Positions 40,345-52,010 of a stretch of 64,000 nt of DNA are shown here, piece by piece. Numbering within the stretch: the first letter of the stretch is position 1; every line of letters begins with the position of its first letter. The stretch lies in contig NC_087095.1 in assembly GCF_963855985.1 (NCBI RefSeq), forward strand, positions 13,030,001 to 13,094,000, in the 5' to 3' direction. Both the position numbers and the translations under genes were made by a program. The notes under the pieces are model-generated. The model was not told the origin of the DNA. It saw only the letters and a program-made list of their open reading frames with translations, and searched no databases. This stretch comes from Ostrinia nubilalis. Lineage: Eukaryota > Arthropoda > Insecta > Lepidoptera > Crambidae.

Positions 40345-43300
40345 GAAACATTGATAATAATAAATATTATTATTGCTCTTCAGTCTTTTTAGGTTGAGAA
40401 AGTAGGAAAGTTAATATTTTTGAAATCATTTGTTGAAAAAGATAGATTTTTGGTAATAAGTTACGCTCTCATAACTGCATATTTTTAATGAATTTGTGCC
40501 AAGCGATGAAATTAAACTTATGTACGACTGATGCTTAGTTTAAATTAAATCTTGTTTGTTTCATAAACACTCTTAGAACCCAGTATTGCGATTATGTAGC
40601 CAGTAATAAATATTTAATAAAATGAAATTACTAAGCCTACGTTTCTCAAGTCCCTTGGTATTTTCGGTTGGTGTATACCATTGTAACTGTAATGTTGCTT
40701 TACGAAACTCTTAATTTACTTTCTGGCATCGGAAAATGGGTCTTTTGGGGTTACACTTAAAGTTAAATTTGGATAAACGAATAAAAAGCGATGAAATGAG
40801 ATAGAGAGGCGTAATCAACGCTCAGCGCTTGGAAAAGGAAACGCTGAAGATATAAATTATAAAAGAAGTGTCTTGTTTAAGAATACAAACAAGTTTTCTT
40901 ATGTTATCTTTGAAAATAAATTAATAAACTTATCGCGCTTCATCGCTGCATGTACCAATTTTTTTATGTTACTTGAGTACTTTCAGTAACTTGATTTGGA
41001 TTCCAATTGTATGTTGTTATTCTATAGGTTTGATCAATACCAGTTATTAGGTAAACTGCTTACTTTACTTTATGTAATTAAAGAAATTCATTAATTATAG
41101 CATCCACAATTTTCTGCTCTTTTTGTATGCATTTTACGATTTTATAATTATTTTCTGTTAGGTATATCTCAATGTGAACTTAACTTTTTTCTTCTATGAT
41201 ATTTTTCATCGTTGTCATACGACAATCGTTACAGAATCCCATACTTACACAGAATAAGATTCCTTTGTAATTTGGAATTGAATGTTGAAGCATTCAATTC
41301 CACATAATTACATACGAATTCTTCTTATAATATAAGTTCTTTTAATTAGAGAACTATTTTACTTATTTTATCACACAAAGTAACAACACACAGTCATGAT
41401 GTGACTTTAAAATACCCAATCTATTTCCACCTGAGCTGTGCCACACGTTCTCTTGCATTCATAATACGAGTAATGCGCCGATTTGAAATATGAATAACAG
41501 AAGCAAGGACATCTGCTTGGGGAAAGGAAAGAGCAAAATTTAATATTAAATTAAGGTGTTACGAGAAAATCGAGGCTGGGGCGAAGGTGGGAATAAATCC
41601 ATGTGATATATAGCGGATTGGGCGCGTTGACAATTTTTAAGGTAGCATTTTGGTTCTGTCTGTTTTCGTATTTACGTTAGGTATTGGGATACTAGTATTT
41701 ATGGGAAGTGTGAGGTGTGAGAAGACTAGTGATGTGTTCATGGTATCGCACTTAAAGTTTGCTAGGGCCTTTGTGTAGAGATAAAAAATACACCTGCCCG
41801 TTACGCTGTGACGCTTTCTAAGGATTTATTGCAATGCGATTTCGCGGGTACAGTTATTAGACTACATAGATAAATTACCTAAAACAATGAAAGCGTGTTT
41901 AGCAGATCTTAGAACCTACTACATTCAGATGATTTTTGTTATTTTCTCAGTTACTTTGTCCTTAGATTCTATCTCCTCATCTAGATTAGACCTATCTCAA
42001 TGTCCTTTGTACATTTCTTTTACAATTGCCACTGGTCACTTGTTGTAGGTATAACATCTTCCTCGACGTCATTAATTAGGTACGTCAATGCATGCATGCA
42101 TAGGTTATTTTCTCTCAGACTGAAAGAGTTTATTAGCCTTCAGTTTTCATAATTTAGTAGATTGGTAACTCCTGTTGTTATAAGAGACGAATATGAATAG
42201 TTCTAAAATTAAAGATACCATTCAATAACTCATAATATTTTAATGGATTAACTAATAATATTTTCCCAAGAAATTCCAGTTTATGAATGATCAGTGATAT
42301 TTTATCTGTTTTGCTTCAAACCGCACTAGGACCACCGTGACGGGCCGCATATTTTTAAACCATTCATCTTAAATAAAAATACCTGCGACTGTTTTCTTTA
42401 CGCATGCTTTAAGAACGTGGACGTTCCGTTTCTCGGCTGAAAACTTTTGAAGCATTATTTACAAACGATCAATTTAGTAATAAGTATTTATTTAACGCTA
42501 TTCATACTTGCATGCACGAAATCAATTTGACATAAGGCTTTGGGCAAAGCTTATTTTCTGTGTAATATACATTTTATACATAAAATTAATTAACCTTAGT
42601 TCAATCACAGCAATTAATTTATACTGCTAAAATTTCGGCAAATTCACCGGTAACCAATATTTTAGAAACCTTTTTGTTACATCTAAAATTACTTTACTAG
42701 TAACTCGATCGTGTATTTACGGAATTCACGGCAACTGCGAAACCAATTCCCGTTAGAATTTCAGCTTACCCAAAAGTACGGCGTTTCACTTTGTTTTACC
42801 TATAACGCTAAATTTCGCAATTGCTAACGCTGCAATCGCAACGCGGAGTTGTGCGGTTCGATAATACGCTTCTAAAATCACTTTTGTTGCAGTTTTCAAT
42901 GTTCGCGATTGTCATGTTGCAACTTGCAATAGCAGGTTTTGCAATTTTGTACAGTCGACGGCACATCAACCTGCCTCAATTTCCAATAGGTTTAAACCTT
43001 ATGATTTTATTAATAAGGTGTAATATGATATGTCATTTCTGATGGGTTAAGTGTAATTAAATAATATAATGACGACGGATCAAGCTGAAATGGTTTAGTA
43101 TTTATATGTAGTTATAATAGGTATGATTTTACAACAAAATCGTAGGTATAGTTTGATGTGCTCGCGTTTGTACTAGAGGAATTAACTTTCACTACGATAC
43201 CTTTTCTATTTTAAGGCGTCAGATAATGCATTCTCACTTTTAGAGTCTATTTAGTAGAGAGTTAGTATACTTAAATAAGAAGAACACAGTATCAACACCA

Positions 43301-43837
43301 ATGGCTGACCGTAACCTGCGATGCAATGCAAAACCCATTTCACTGAATACTAATTCAAAGGTTTTAAAATTAATCTGATCCAACAACTTATAAAACTCTA
43401 CATCAACAAAAATACATACTAAAAGATCTATCCAAATTATTTGATGGGAACGAGCTTTTACAATATCGGTCGCCTAACCCCACAGATAACAGCATATCAG
43501 AGTCAGAAGACATTAGCGCCACAGTGTAAAGCGGCGGAAAATTGAACCTCGCGCGGTATGCTTTATTCATGCACTGGGATGCACTATTGCAATTGTATTT
43601 CCCGCGTTTTGTATAGCCGAATTGGAATTTTGACGCTAAATTTACTTGACAGTTTGAATATTGAATGGACGCGGTTTGTGGTCCACAATTTAGTGGGACA
43701 GTAAATTCGGTTGGATTACTGTTGATTTATGGGGAGATGAGCTGGGCAAAACAGTTTTAGTATCTGATTTAAGTTAGAACAGTGGAGAAGAACTCACTTG
43801 CCTAAGGAGTGCATGGCTCTTACTCTAACTGGTATCA
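40345..43837. other. 3.5 kb AT-rich DNA, no gene seen
   Basis: No supported gene, RNA gene or repeat family. A small perfect hairpin lies near 41276-41301 (GGAATTGAATG and its inverse). An open stretch at 42821-43042 has no domain. Confidence 0.4.
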
Positions 43838-44061
43838 ATACAGGGTGGAAACGTTATTTCTAAACTTAAAAAACTGGTTACTGAACCAGTTTTTCGATAT
43901 CTTGTATATCTTGGTACCGTTTAAAAGAGCTCATGAAGCTTTCAGGATCAGTATCCTGAAAGCTTCATGAGCTCTTTCAAACGGTACCAACAACAGGTTA
44001 CTAAATAAACTGGAACTATCTGAAAATTCAATATTTCCAGCTTATCGTTTCCACCCTGTAT
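43838..44061. mobile_element. Foldback MITE with 37-bp near-perfect central hairpin
   Basis: The outer inverted ends are ATACAGGGTGGAAACG (43838-43853) and CGTTTCCACCCTGTAT (44046-44061). The core stem 43912-43948 pairs with 43953-43989 over 37 bp with one mismatch and a 4-base loop (CAGT). The intermediate arms are imperfect inverted repeats. There is no coding capacity. The hairpin could form a long double-stranded RNA if transcribed. Confidence 0.85.
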
Positions 44062-44093
44062 AATATCTCTACATGTTCTTGAGTCAAACGGTC

Positions 44094-44241
44094 TTACGCC
44101 CGTATTCACAAACATTACTATGAGGTCTCACAGTACGCGTGGCCGCACAGGGTCACACACGAAACAATCACAGAGTATTCAACGCTGTGCGTTCGATTTG
44201 CTGCTTCAATAAAGCAAGCATCGTTTGTGAATACGCGCGTT
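44094..44241. repeat. MITE family B copy, inverted
   Basis: It runs from TTACGCCCGTATTCACAAAC to ATCGTTTGTGAATACGCGCG. It is the reverse orientation of 17964-18116, 32 bp from the foldback MITE. Confidence 0.8.
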
Positions 44242-44599
44242 TTAGAGACATACTTTGGTGTTGTAGGTATTGTTCCTATTTTTTACCCGACTGCACCAGA
44301 AGAAACCCTTTTAAGACACGGAACCATAAAAAATCTAAATTACCTCTAAAACAAGTGTATTTAAAATGGGGCATCAAACATTGTTATTATCTCCCGCCAG
44401 ATGTCACTATTCGACACCATAATTGAGTTTTGATCTCCCCTCGGCATGTTAAATAGCTTTTTGTTTATTCTGCAAAACAAAAGTGTGTATTTTATCGCGA
44501 TTACTGAGTAATAGAAACACAATGAGATTTGGAATCCGATTGTTATTATTATGTTTGAGATTAGTTAGTTACAGTTAATGATCTTGTTAATGTTATGAA

Positions 44600-44816
44600 T
44601 CTATACTAATATTATAAATGCGAAAATAACTCTGTCTGTCTTGCTTTCACGCCTAAGCCACTGAACCGATTTTGATGAAAGGCATAGATATAGTTTGAGT
44701 CCCGGGAAAAGACATAGGATAGATTTTATCCCGGTTTTTGAAACAGGGACCCGCGCGATAGTTTTTCTGTGACAGACAAAATTCCACGCGGGCGAAGCCG
44801 CGGGCGTAACGCTAGT
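44600..44816 (+). mobile_element. Helitron-like element, second subfamily
   Basis: It starts TCTATACTAATATTATAAAT and contains GTCTTGCTTTCACGCCTAAG. It ends with CGCGGGCGAAGCCGCGGGC, then GTAACGCTAGT. The 3' hairpin plus CTAGT is typical. The interior differs from the 190-bp copies. Confidence 0.85.
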
Positions 44817-47301
44817 GGTAATATAATTCAATTTATTTCATAACGTCTCTGTTAAAAAATTACACCCCATACTTGTAGCTTAAAGATTAGTGATAGGTGT
44901 TTGCTTTTGAAAACAAGTACCTGATTCAGATCCTGGTTTGAAAACGAGCGATCTCAAGAGGTTTAGTTCGACAGCACATCATACTATATATCTTGTTTCA
45001 ACTTAGCTCCTATGCCAGTTCTAACATAAGTTCAGTCCTGTTTTTTTTAAAGATTAAAAGATTATTGATTCATTGAGACAAGGTAATACAACAAGGTAGA
45101 TGTTAAAATAGTTAGTAATATATTTTTTTATGGGGTAAATGCGTTGAATCGCATATCTACTTTGTGGGAACAGGGTAGGTTATATGGGGTTCACCATGTC
45201 TGAAGGACGGAGCAAACCCACCAAAAAGACCCCGGTGCTCCGTCACTCGTCATAAGTGGGAGGAAACTGTGGGAATTGTGGGATTTCGGACAAAGCCTTC
45301 TCAACCAGCCCCTCCCGAAAACATAAGTTCAATCTAATGACGTCGCGACGGTAACGGATATTTATTCGAAAACTGTGGCTTTAATTTTTATCTCCTACGA
45401 TGCTATGCGAAATATCATAAACGATAAATGCAATCCGTTTATTCCATTTATCATTATAGTTATAAATTTCAGTTTTACGACACAAATACAATTCACAGCC
45501 GTTTTCAATTATAATCCATAGAACCATCTTTGTGCTTAACGAAGGTGCTTAAGACACAAAAAGTAAACACGATCCATCTGTGTTCGATTTCATGAAGCCA
45601 ATAACTGTCTACCTTCGGGCTACGGCGAAATACACTGCCGTTATACAGGGTGAGTTACGAATGTGTAAATTGTTAAATATCCAATATTTAAGACGGTGCA
45701 TGTGGGTGCTCAGCTTCGCGAGCTTAAGACTGTTAACAAATGAGGACACAGTTGGATATTAATTACTTTTAAGTCTTCATTTGGTACTTTAATTATGCTG
45801 GCTCTTACCTACTTTGCTAGTATGCTATCGGTAACGGACTACCTTATTGTTTTCTACTCATGATAATAGAAGCTTTAGACTGAGGCAAAATGTACTACTA
45901 TATTATGCCAATGTCCTTATTGTATCGTAACAAATTAGTTACTTATTAGTTACTTAAGTCAAGTCTGGCTTAGGTTTATCTCAGCTACGTTTAAACTAAG
46001 AGTAGTCCATCTCCATTTACACAATATCAGTAGTATATCTACAACTTTACACACAGTTGCACATCAGGCTTTACATATTCGTTCCAAAATAGCATCTATT
46101 ACAAGAACATTAAGATCCTAGTGTTAAACTTGACGTGCTTTCGTCTGTGCTAGAAATAGCACGCCCTGTATAAACCCCTTCGCTAGACGCATTCAACCCA
46201 TTAGCGCCCACGAGTTGCGAACTATTCGAATTAATTAAATTTAATTGTGTAGAAGCGCCGGAGTTTGGGGTAGTACAGGCGGCATATCAAGCTTACACAC
46301 TGTGATATCTTATGTAGCTGGAATAAGTGCAATTTTTCAATAAAATATAGTCTAAAATTATGCGAACTGTACGTCTAAGGAAAATAAAGTACATTTATTT
46401 TGTTAGTATCGTCGAATTGTTCTTCTGGATAAATGGCTTTAGGAGTAAGGTTGTTTTACTTGAAATTAATGAGGTATTTAACCAATAAACCTTAACCAAT
46501 AATTTTGAGCATCAATCAAGACACCTTTCTAAAAGAAGGCAATTCGTTTTAACCCTGAGAACATAGTTCCCGCCTTCGGCAGTTCGATTTTTTCAAGTTG
46601 GTTATTTAAAATTTAGTTTGAGAAGCGACTCTAATCGCTAAGTTTAATAACAATAGTTACGTATACTTTGAAATCTTAGTGTATCAAAATAAATAAATTT
46701 TGACGACTGTCTAAGCAGACACAACTAAAGCAAGCAATCACCCCAATGTTAAGAAGAGTCTATCTGTATTTTTTTTTTAATTCATCATAATTTCAGGTGC
46801 CTGTTTGTTCTCAGATTTGAAATCGAGGATCAAAACCTTATTACTAGATAATATTATCAACTGTATAAATCTAATCCAACGAAGTATAAACCATTTCATT
46901 AATTCTAGCGTTAAATCTCTCACTCGTGGAATTCCTATATTTTCATACCACAGAGTTAGACAACAGTTGCAATCTCTATGGAACTAATGGAGAAGTTTGG
47001 TTCATATTTCCAACTAATAAACTTCGCAAAAGTGGCTAGTTCGGAAAACTTTCAATAAGTGTAGCTAAGAGGTTCGCCTCTGATTTGCTTTCTGTGAATC
47101 AGAATCAGCTCCGTCTTTGGAGATGACTCAACTATGTACTTATTATAACTTTCGTTAATCTACAAAGTTTTTTAATTACAAAATAGGAATAGTTAGTAGT
47201 CTTAACTAATCCTAATAATTCGGATAAGAGAAAAAGAACATCATTTGTCAGTTTTAAATAAGTGAATCGAAGCAAAACTTATTAATTAGAATTAGAATAA
47301 A
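44817..47301. other. 2.5 kb mostly AT-rich DNA, no gene seen
   Basis: A GC-richer patch at about 45195-45320 includes the inverted pair GACGGAGC / GCTCCGTC but no recognisable domain. A repeat trace near 46563 matches 12305 in inverse. A short open stretch at 46805-46987 has no identity. Confidence 0.35.
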
Positions 47302-47399
47302 TGTATATTGTTATTGCCTTTGCCGCCAGTTGTAATGTCTTTGCCTTCTGTCATTAAAGTCAGTCTGTTGCATATCCGCGCCTTTTATTTATCGTTCCA
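47302..47399 (+). repeat. 5' LTR of the mag-like element (possibly truncated)
   Basis: 98 bp, TG…CA, matching 51664-51761 by eye. Upstream sequence does not match that preceding the 3' copy. Confidence 0.8.
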
Positions 47400-47400
47400 C

Positions 47401-47410
47401 TGGCGACGAG
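47401..47410 (+). other. Primer-binding site, probably tRNA-Ser
   Basis: TGGCGACGAG starts one base after the 5' LTR. This is complementary to a CTCGTCGCCA tRNA end, which fits insect tRNA-Ser as I recall it and the primer known for mag. Confidence 0.6.
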
Positions 47411-47450
47411 TCTGTTTTCGACGAATTTAAACGCGTTTTCATAATTAATT

Positions 47451-50400
47451 ATGCCTATCGGAAAGTTGGAACCTTTTAACTTAACCACACATCAGTGGCC
47501 GGCGTATATTCGCCGAGTTAACCAGTTTATTTTGCTAAACAAAGTCGAGGATAACCTCAAAGTGTCAATGCTAATTACTGTTGTTGGTGAAAATACATAT
47601 AATTTGATGTGCGATTTGTGTTCTCCGGATTTTCCTGAAAACAAAACTTACGAGGAACTGGTAAAATTGGTGGAAGATCATCTTGAGCCTCAACGCTCAG
47701 AAATCGCAGAGCGCCATATTTTTAGACTTCGAAGACAACGGCCCGGCGAAACACTCAGTGAATACCTACAAGCCTTGAAACATCTCGCTTCTACATGCAA
47801 TTTCGGAAAGTGCAATCAGTGTTCGACTCTGCAAGAAAATCTAAGAGACCAATTTGTATCAGGATTGGCGAACGACGCTATGCGTTCGAGAATTTTCGCT
47901 GAAAAAAAAATAGAGTACAAAGAAGCAGTCGAGTTAGCTTTGGCTTTAGAGGCAGCGGAGAAACATGCCGAAGTAAGCTCAAGCGGGAAGGCGTCGACGG
48001 CAGCAGACTCATCGGCGGGCGGCATCGGCAGTGAGGCGAGCGAGGGCTTGCATTTCACGCGCGGAGGCCGGGCCGGCCCGCAGGCGCGGCGGCCGCCGCG
48101 AGCGGGAGGCGCTGGCGCCACGGGGGCGCCGGGCGCGCGAGAGCAGGCAGGAGGCTCACCCGCGAGCGCGTGTTGGCGCTGCGGCAGGGCACACGCCGCA
48201 GAAAAGTGTCGTTTCAAAAACTATACGTGTGATGAGTGCAATAAAAAAGGGCATTTGAAAGTGATGTGTAAAAAGGTCAACACAAGTGTTGGCAGGCATA
48301 ATTACGTGAGTGATGAATCGGATGATGGTATGTTCAACATTGAGGCAGTGGCACAAGGTAACAACAAACCATACTTTATTGACGTGTGTATTGACAGTAA
48401 GGTGATTAAGTGCGAAGTGGACACAGGTAGCCGCATCTCGGCAATCAGTGAGGATTTGTATCAATCTTTGTTTCCGGACAAAAAAATTCAACCTGATAAT
48501 TTAATTTTACGTTGTTACTCGGGTTCACGAATCTGTACTTTGGGGTATATTGAAGTTTCAGTCAGCCTTTGTGCCAATAGTAACAAAAAAAAATTAAAAC
48601 TATATATTATTAAAAATGGAGCGAGGCCTTTACTTGGTAGAGAGTGGATGAGCGCTTTGGAAATGAAACAAATAAACCTTAATGTTTTAATTGATGACAC
48701 ATTCGTGAACCAGTTGATTAAAGAATATCCAGAAGTGTTTTGTGATAAACTAGGTACTTGTAAACAAATGATACAATTACGGCTCACGGATAAGGAACCA
48801 GTGTATGTTCGAGCTCGGCCAGTACCTTTAACCCTTCGTGCCCGGGTCGAACAAGAACTTGCGCGTCTTGAGAGTGACGGCACCATTTATCGCGTAGATT
48901 GCTCAGATTATGGTACTCCAATTGTGCCGGTAGTTAAAAGAAATGGGGACATACGTATCTGCGGTGACTACAAGGTCACAGTCAATCCTAAACTTAAACG
49001 TGACTTTTACCCGTTGCCACGTATTGATGAGTTATTGGCAAACTTAAGTGGGGGGAAGAAGTTTACAAAGTTAGACTTAACGCATGCCTACGAGCAATGT
49101 TTGTTGTCACCGGAGTCGCAGCCCTACACAGCAATCACAACCCACATGGGAACCTTTGCTTACAGACGCACACCTTATGGCTTATCTCGCATTCCGGAAA
49201 AGTTCCAAAAACTGATGGAAGAGACCCTGCGGGGTGTGCCGGGCTGTGTAGTGTTTTGCGACGATATTTGCGTCACAGGAGTTGACACGCCCACTCACGT
49301 GAGTAATTTGAGAGCAGTGCTGGGAAGGCTGCGTAACATGGGGCTTACTATCAAAGTCAGTAAGTGTAAATTTTTGCAGGATAGTGTCTCATACCTGGGG
49401 TTTGTAATCAATGAAGATGGGGTGCGACCGGACCAAACTAAATTAGACGCAATAGCTAATGTACCCAGACCACGTGATGCATCTCAACTCAAAGGCTTTC
49501 TAGGAATGCTTAATTATTATGGGCGTTTCATACCGAACTTGAGCACGTTGTTGCATCCGCTGCATTATTTGTTGCGAAAGGACGTTGTCTGGAAATGGGA
49601 CGCCGCCTGCGATCGGGCGTTCTTGGATGCGAAGAAAGCCTTGTTGAGCGATCGAGTACTGGCGCACTACGAAGAGGGACGCGAGTTGATTTTGTCAGTC
49701 GACAGCAGTTCGTACGGTCTAGGAGCTGTGCTCGCACACCGGTATGAGGATGGAAGCGAGCGCCCGGTTAGTTGTTCATCGCGTACCCTCAACGCATCAG
49801 AACGCAATTACAGCCAACTGGACAAAGAAGCTCTAGCTATTCTTTTCGGGGTGACTAAACATCACCAATATTTGTTTGGCAGACGATTCACCTTACGCAC
49901 AGATCATAAACCGCTTTCTTACATTTTTGGGAACAAAGTTGGCATTCCACAGACGGCAGCCAGTAGGCTTCAGCGGTGGGCGGCAAGACTGGCCGCGTAT
50001 GACTTTTCAATTCAATTCGTACCTTCTGCAGAAAATGGTCCAGCGGATGCGTTGTCTCGATTGCCACTGAACCAAGTTGGTAACAGTGCTTCATGTCTGG
50101 AGGACATGGATTATTTAAACTTAGTAGAAGATTGTTTACCTGTGAATTCTAAAGATATAGCTAAAGAGACGAATCGGGACTCGTTACTCTGTAGGATTGT
50201 GGGGTACGTTTTGTTAGGCTGGCCCACAGCAGGGCCAAGTTCTAACGATGAAAAGCCATTTTTTGATAGGAAACAGGATTTAATTTTCAATCAGGGTTGT
50301 TTAGTTTACAAATATAGAATTGTTGTCCCACTTGCTTTGCGTCGGAAAATTTTAGGGGAGATTCATGAGGGGCATTTGGGGATGGGTAAAATGAAAGCGC

Positions 50401-51521
50401 TCGCGCGCAGTTATGTTTACTGGCCAAATTTAGATGTGGACATTGAGGAGGTGTGTCGATCTTGTGTGGCATGCCGAGCAGTGCGCGACGCGCCGCCCAG
50501 GGCGCAGCTGCACCCGTGGGAGTTCCCGCTGCACCCTTGGCAGCGCGTTCACGCGGACTTTGCTGACTGCTCTGGCACGAGATACCTCATTCTTGTTGAC
50601 GCACATTCCAAGTGGATTGAGGCGGTTGCAATGCGTGGTACGGATGCACAATCAACGATTCGAACGTTAAGAAGCATTTTTGCTCGGTTTGGTTTACCGT
50701 CGCAACTTGTCACAGATAATGGACCGCCATTTTCTTCTGCAGAGTTTAAAACGTACTGTGGCAAAAATGTTATTAAACATGTCACTTCAGCCCCATACCG
50801 ACCCCAGGGCAATGGTGCAGCCGAGAATGCTGTTAAAACCATTAAAAAAGCAATCAAAAGGGCCGTGCTTGAGGGTGAAGATGTTTGTTCAGCATTAAGT
50901 AGATTTCTTTTTCAATACCGAAACTGCGAACATGCAACCACAGGCGTGTCCCCTGCAGTCGCATTACTAGGGCGGCGATTGCGTAGCCGACTCGATGCTT
51001 TGCGTCCCGACGTTGCGGCGGTAGTGCGCGCTTCTCAAGAGAAGTGTATAGGGCGCGAAACAGGAGCTCAACGTCATTTTGCGGTGGGAGACAAGGTACT
51101 GGCCCGAGACTACTCTGTTAGGGGGGACAAGTGGGCCGAAGGCAACATTTCGAAAGTAACGGGCCCGGTTTCTTATACCGTGGCCGTAGGTAAGGGTTTG
51201 GAGTGGCGTAGACACGTAGATCAAATTATTTCAGCGGAAAACAAGAATAGATTTTCTTTGTCAAGAGTTAGCTCTGTATCTAATGATAACACAAATGTAG
51301 ATCCTGAACAGTTAAATGAGGATGTAACTAGGGAAGAGCGCGGCGACGCGGCTTGTGGTGAGGCCGAAGCGGCTGGTCTAGCGCCGGGGGCTAGTGAGGG
51401 CGCCGCAGAGGGCGCGGGCGCGGAGACCAGCTCGCCGGCGCCGCCACCAGGCGCGTCTGCTCGGGCTCTGCGTGCCTTTAACCGCGAAAGGCGCCTCCGC
51501 TTGAATTCTGTACTAGAATAA
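47451..51521 (+). CDS. mag-like gag-pol polyprotein, 1356 aa, uninterrupted
   Basis: A single frame encodes everything needed for retrotransposition. Gag occupies about 1-275, with two zinc knuckles, C241/C244/H248/C253 and C260/C263/H268/C273. Protease DTG is at 324-326. Reverse transcriptase has KLDLTHAY (D542) and FCDD at 602-605, an unusual form of the YxDD box with Phe and Cys. RNase H has D751, E793, D818 and D866. Integrase has H972/H975/C1005/C1008, then D1036, D1089 and E1125 (D-X35-E). Two GC-rich Ala/Gly/Pro segments (about 175-240 and 1297-1345) stand out from the AT-rich remainder. No stop or frameshift is visible, so it may still be active. Confidence 0.95.
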   Translation: MPIGKLEPFNLTTHQWPAYIRRVNQFILLNKVEDNLKVSMLITVVGENTYNLMCDLCSPDFPENKTYEELVKLVEDHLEPQRSEIAERHIFRLRRQRPGETLSEYLQALKHLASTCNFGKCNQCSTLQENLRDQFVSGLANDAMRSRIFAEKKIEYKEAVELALALEAAEKHAEVSSSGKASTAADSSAGGIGSEASEGLHFTRGGRAGPQARRPPRAGGAGATGAPGAREQAGGSPASACWRCGRAHAAEKCRFKNYTCDECNKKGHLKVMCKKVNTSVGRHNYVSDESDDGMFNIEAVAQGNNKPYFIDVCIDSKVIKCEVDTGSRISAISEDLYQSLFPDKKIQPDNLILRCYSGSRICTLGYIEVSVSLCANSNKKKLKLYIIKNGARPLLGREWMSALEMKQINLNVLIDDTFVNQLIKEYPEVFCDKLGTCKQMIQLRLTDKEPVYVRARPVPLTLRARVEQELARLESDGTIYRVDCSDYGTPIVPVVKRNGDIRICGDYKVTVNPKLKRDFYPLPRIDELLANLSGGKKFTKLDLTHAYEQCLLSPESQPYTAITTHMGTFAYRRTPYGLSRIPEKFQKLMEETLRGVPGCVVFCDDICVTGVDTPTHVSNLRAVLGRLRNMGLTIKVSKCKFLQDSVSYLGFVINEDGVRPDQTKLDAIANVPRPRDASQLKGFLGMLNYYGRFIPNLSTLLHPLHYLLRKDVVWKWDAACDRAFLDAKKALLSDRVLAHYEEGRELILSVDSSSYGLGAVLAHRYEDGSERPVSCSSRTLNASERNYSQLDKEALAILFGVTKHHQYLFGRRFTLRTDHKPLSYIFGNKVGIPQTAASRLQRWAARLAAYDFSIQFVPSAENGPADALSRLPLNQVGNSASCLEDMDYLNLVEDCLPVNSKDIAKETNRDSLLCRIVGYVLLGWPTAGPSSNDEKPFFDRKQDLIFNQGCLVYKYRIVVPLALRRKILGEIHEGHLGMGKMKALARSYVYWPNLDVDIEEVCRSCVACRAVRDAPPRAQLHPWEFPLHPWQRVHADFADCSGTRYLILVDAHSKWIEAVAMRGTDAQSTIRTLRSIFARFGLPSQLVTDNGPPFSSAEFKTYCGKNVIKHVTSAPYRPQGNGAAENAVKTIKKAIKRAVLEGEDVCSALSRFLFQYRNCEHATTGVSPAVALLGRRLRSRLDALRPDVAAVVRASQEKCIGRETGAQRHFAVGDKVLARDYSVRGDKWAEGNISKVTGPVSYTVAVGKGLEWRRHVDQIISAENKNRFSLSRVSSVSNDNTNVDPEQLNEDVTREERGDAACGEAEAAGLAPGASEGAAEGAGAETSSPAPPPGASARALRAFNRERRLRLNSVLE

Positions 51522-51626
51522 TTGAATATCTTAATTTAAGGATTTTGTTAGCGATTTAGATTGTAATTTTAATCTGATAGTTTAGTGAAGTATTAGTCAG
51601 TTTAATGTAGATTAGGTGGGGAGAGA

Positions 51627-51761
51627 TGATACGTTGTTGAGGCGACTATTGCGCCATCTAGGCTGTATATTGTTATTGCCTTTGCCGCCAGTTGTAATGT
51701 CTTTGCCTTCTGTCATTAAAGTCAGTCTGTTGCATATCCGCGCCTTTTATTTATCGTTCCA
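51627..51761 (+). repeat. 3' LTR of the mag-like element
   Basis: 98 bp (51664-51761) match the 5' copy. The purine run AGGTGGGGAGAGA ending at 51626 suggests the LTR may begin at 51627 (TGATACGTTG), giving 135 bp. Confidence 0.65.
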
Positions 51762-52010
51762 ATTTCCAGAAAAGTGCACTTTAGTTACATAATAATAAGA
51801 TTAATGTTCTTTTATACTTGCGTATTAAATACATACAGAGATAAAAACCGGCAAAGAGTAAGACAGATCGTAGGTACCACAAATACCACAAAACGTACAA
51901 ATTATCGAACATGATTGGATACCATGCACTATAGTAAATACCTACTTTGTAAATAAGTACTTATGAATATTAAAGTGCAAACAGAGAGCGGAGGCATACT
52001 TATGTTATTT
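51762..52010. other. Short AT-rich spacer
   Basis: Nothing recognised between the mag-like element and the following composite repeat. Confidence 0.4.

Larger units (their letters stand above)
47302..51761 (+). mobile_element. mag-like Ty3/gypsy LTR retrotransposon
   Basis: Terminal direct repeats of 98 bp (47302-47399 and 51664-51761) start TGTATATTGTTATTGCC and end TCGTTCCA. A primer site follows the first and a single long frame fills the interior. Short LTRs, one ORF, about 4.5 kb total and a probable tRNA-Ser primer site all fit the mag lineage, first described in the silkworm. The flanks (ATAAA and ATTTC) are not a target duplication. The polypurine tract lies 37 bp upstream of the 98-bp match, so the left end may be incomplete. 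Confidence 0.9.

Noticed and set aside
47816..48217. Overlapping antisense frames within the mag-like gag-pol (also 48031-48258, 48156-48491, 48515-48886 and others)
   Set aside because: Shadows of the real 1356-codon frame in GC-rich or open stretches, with no independent evidence.
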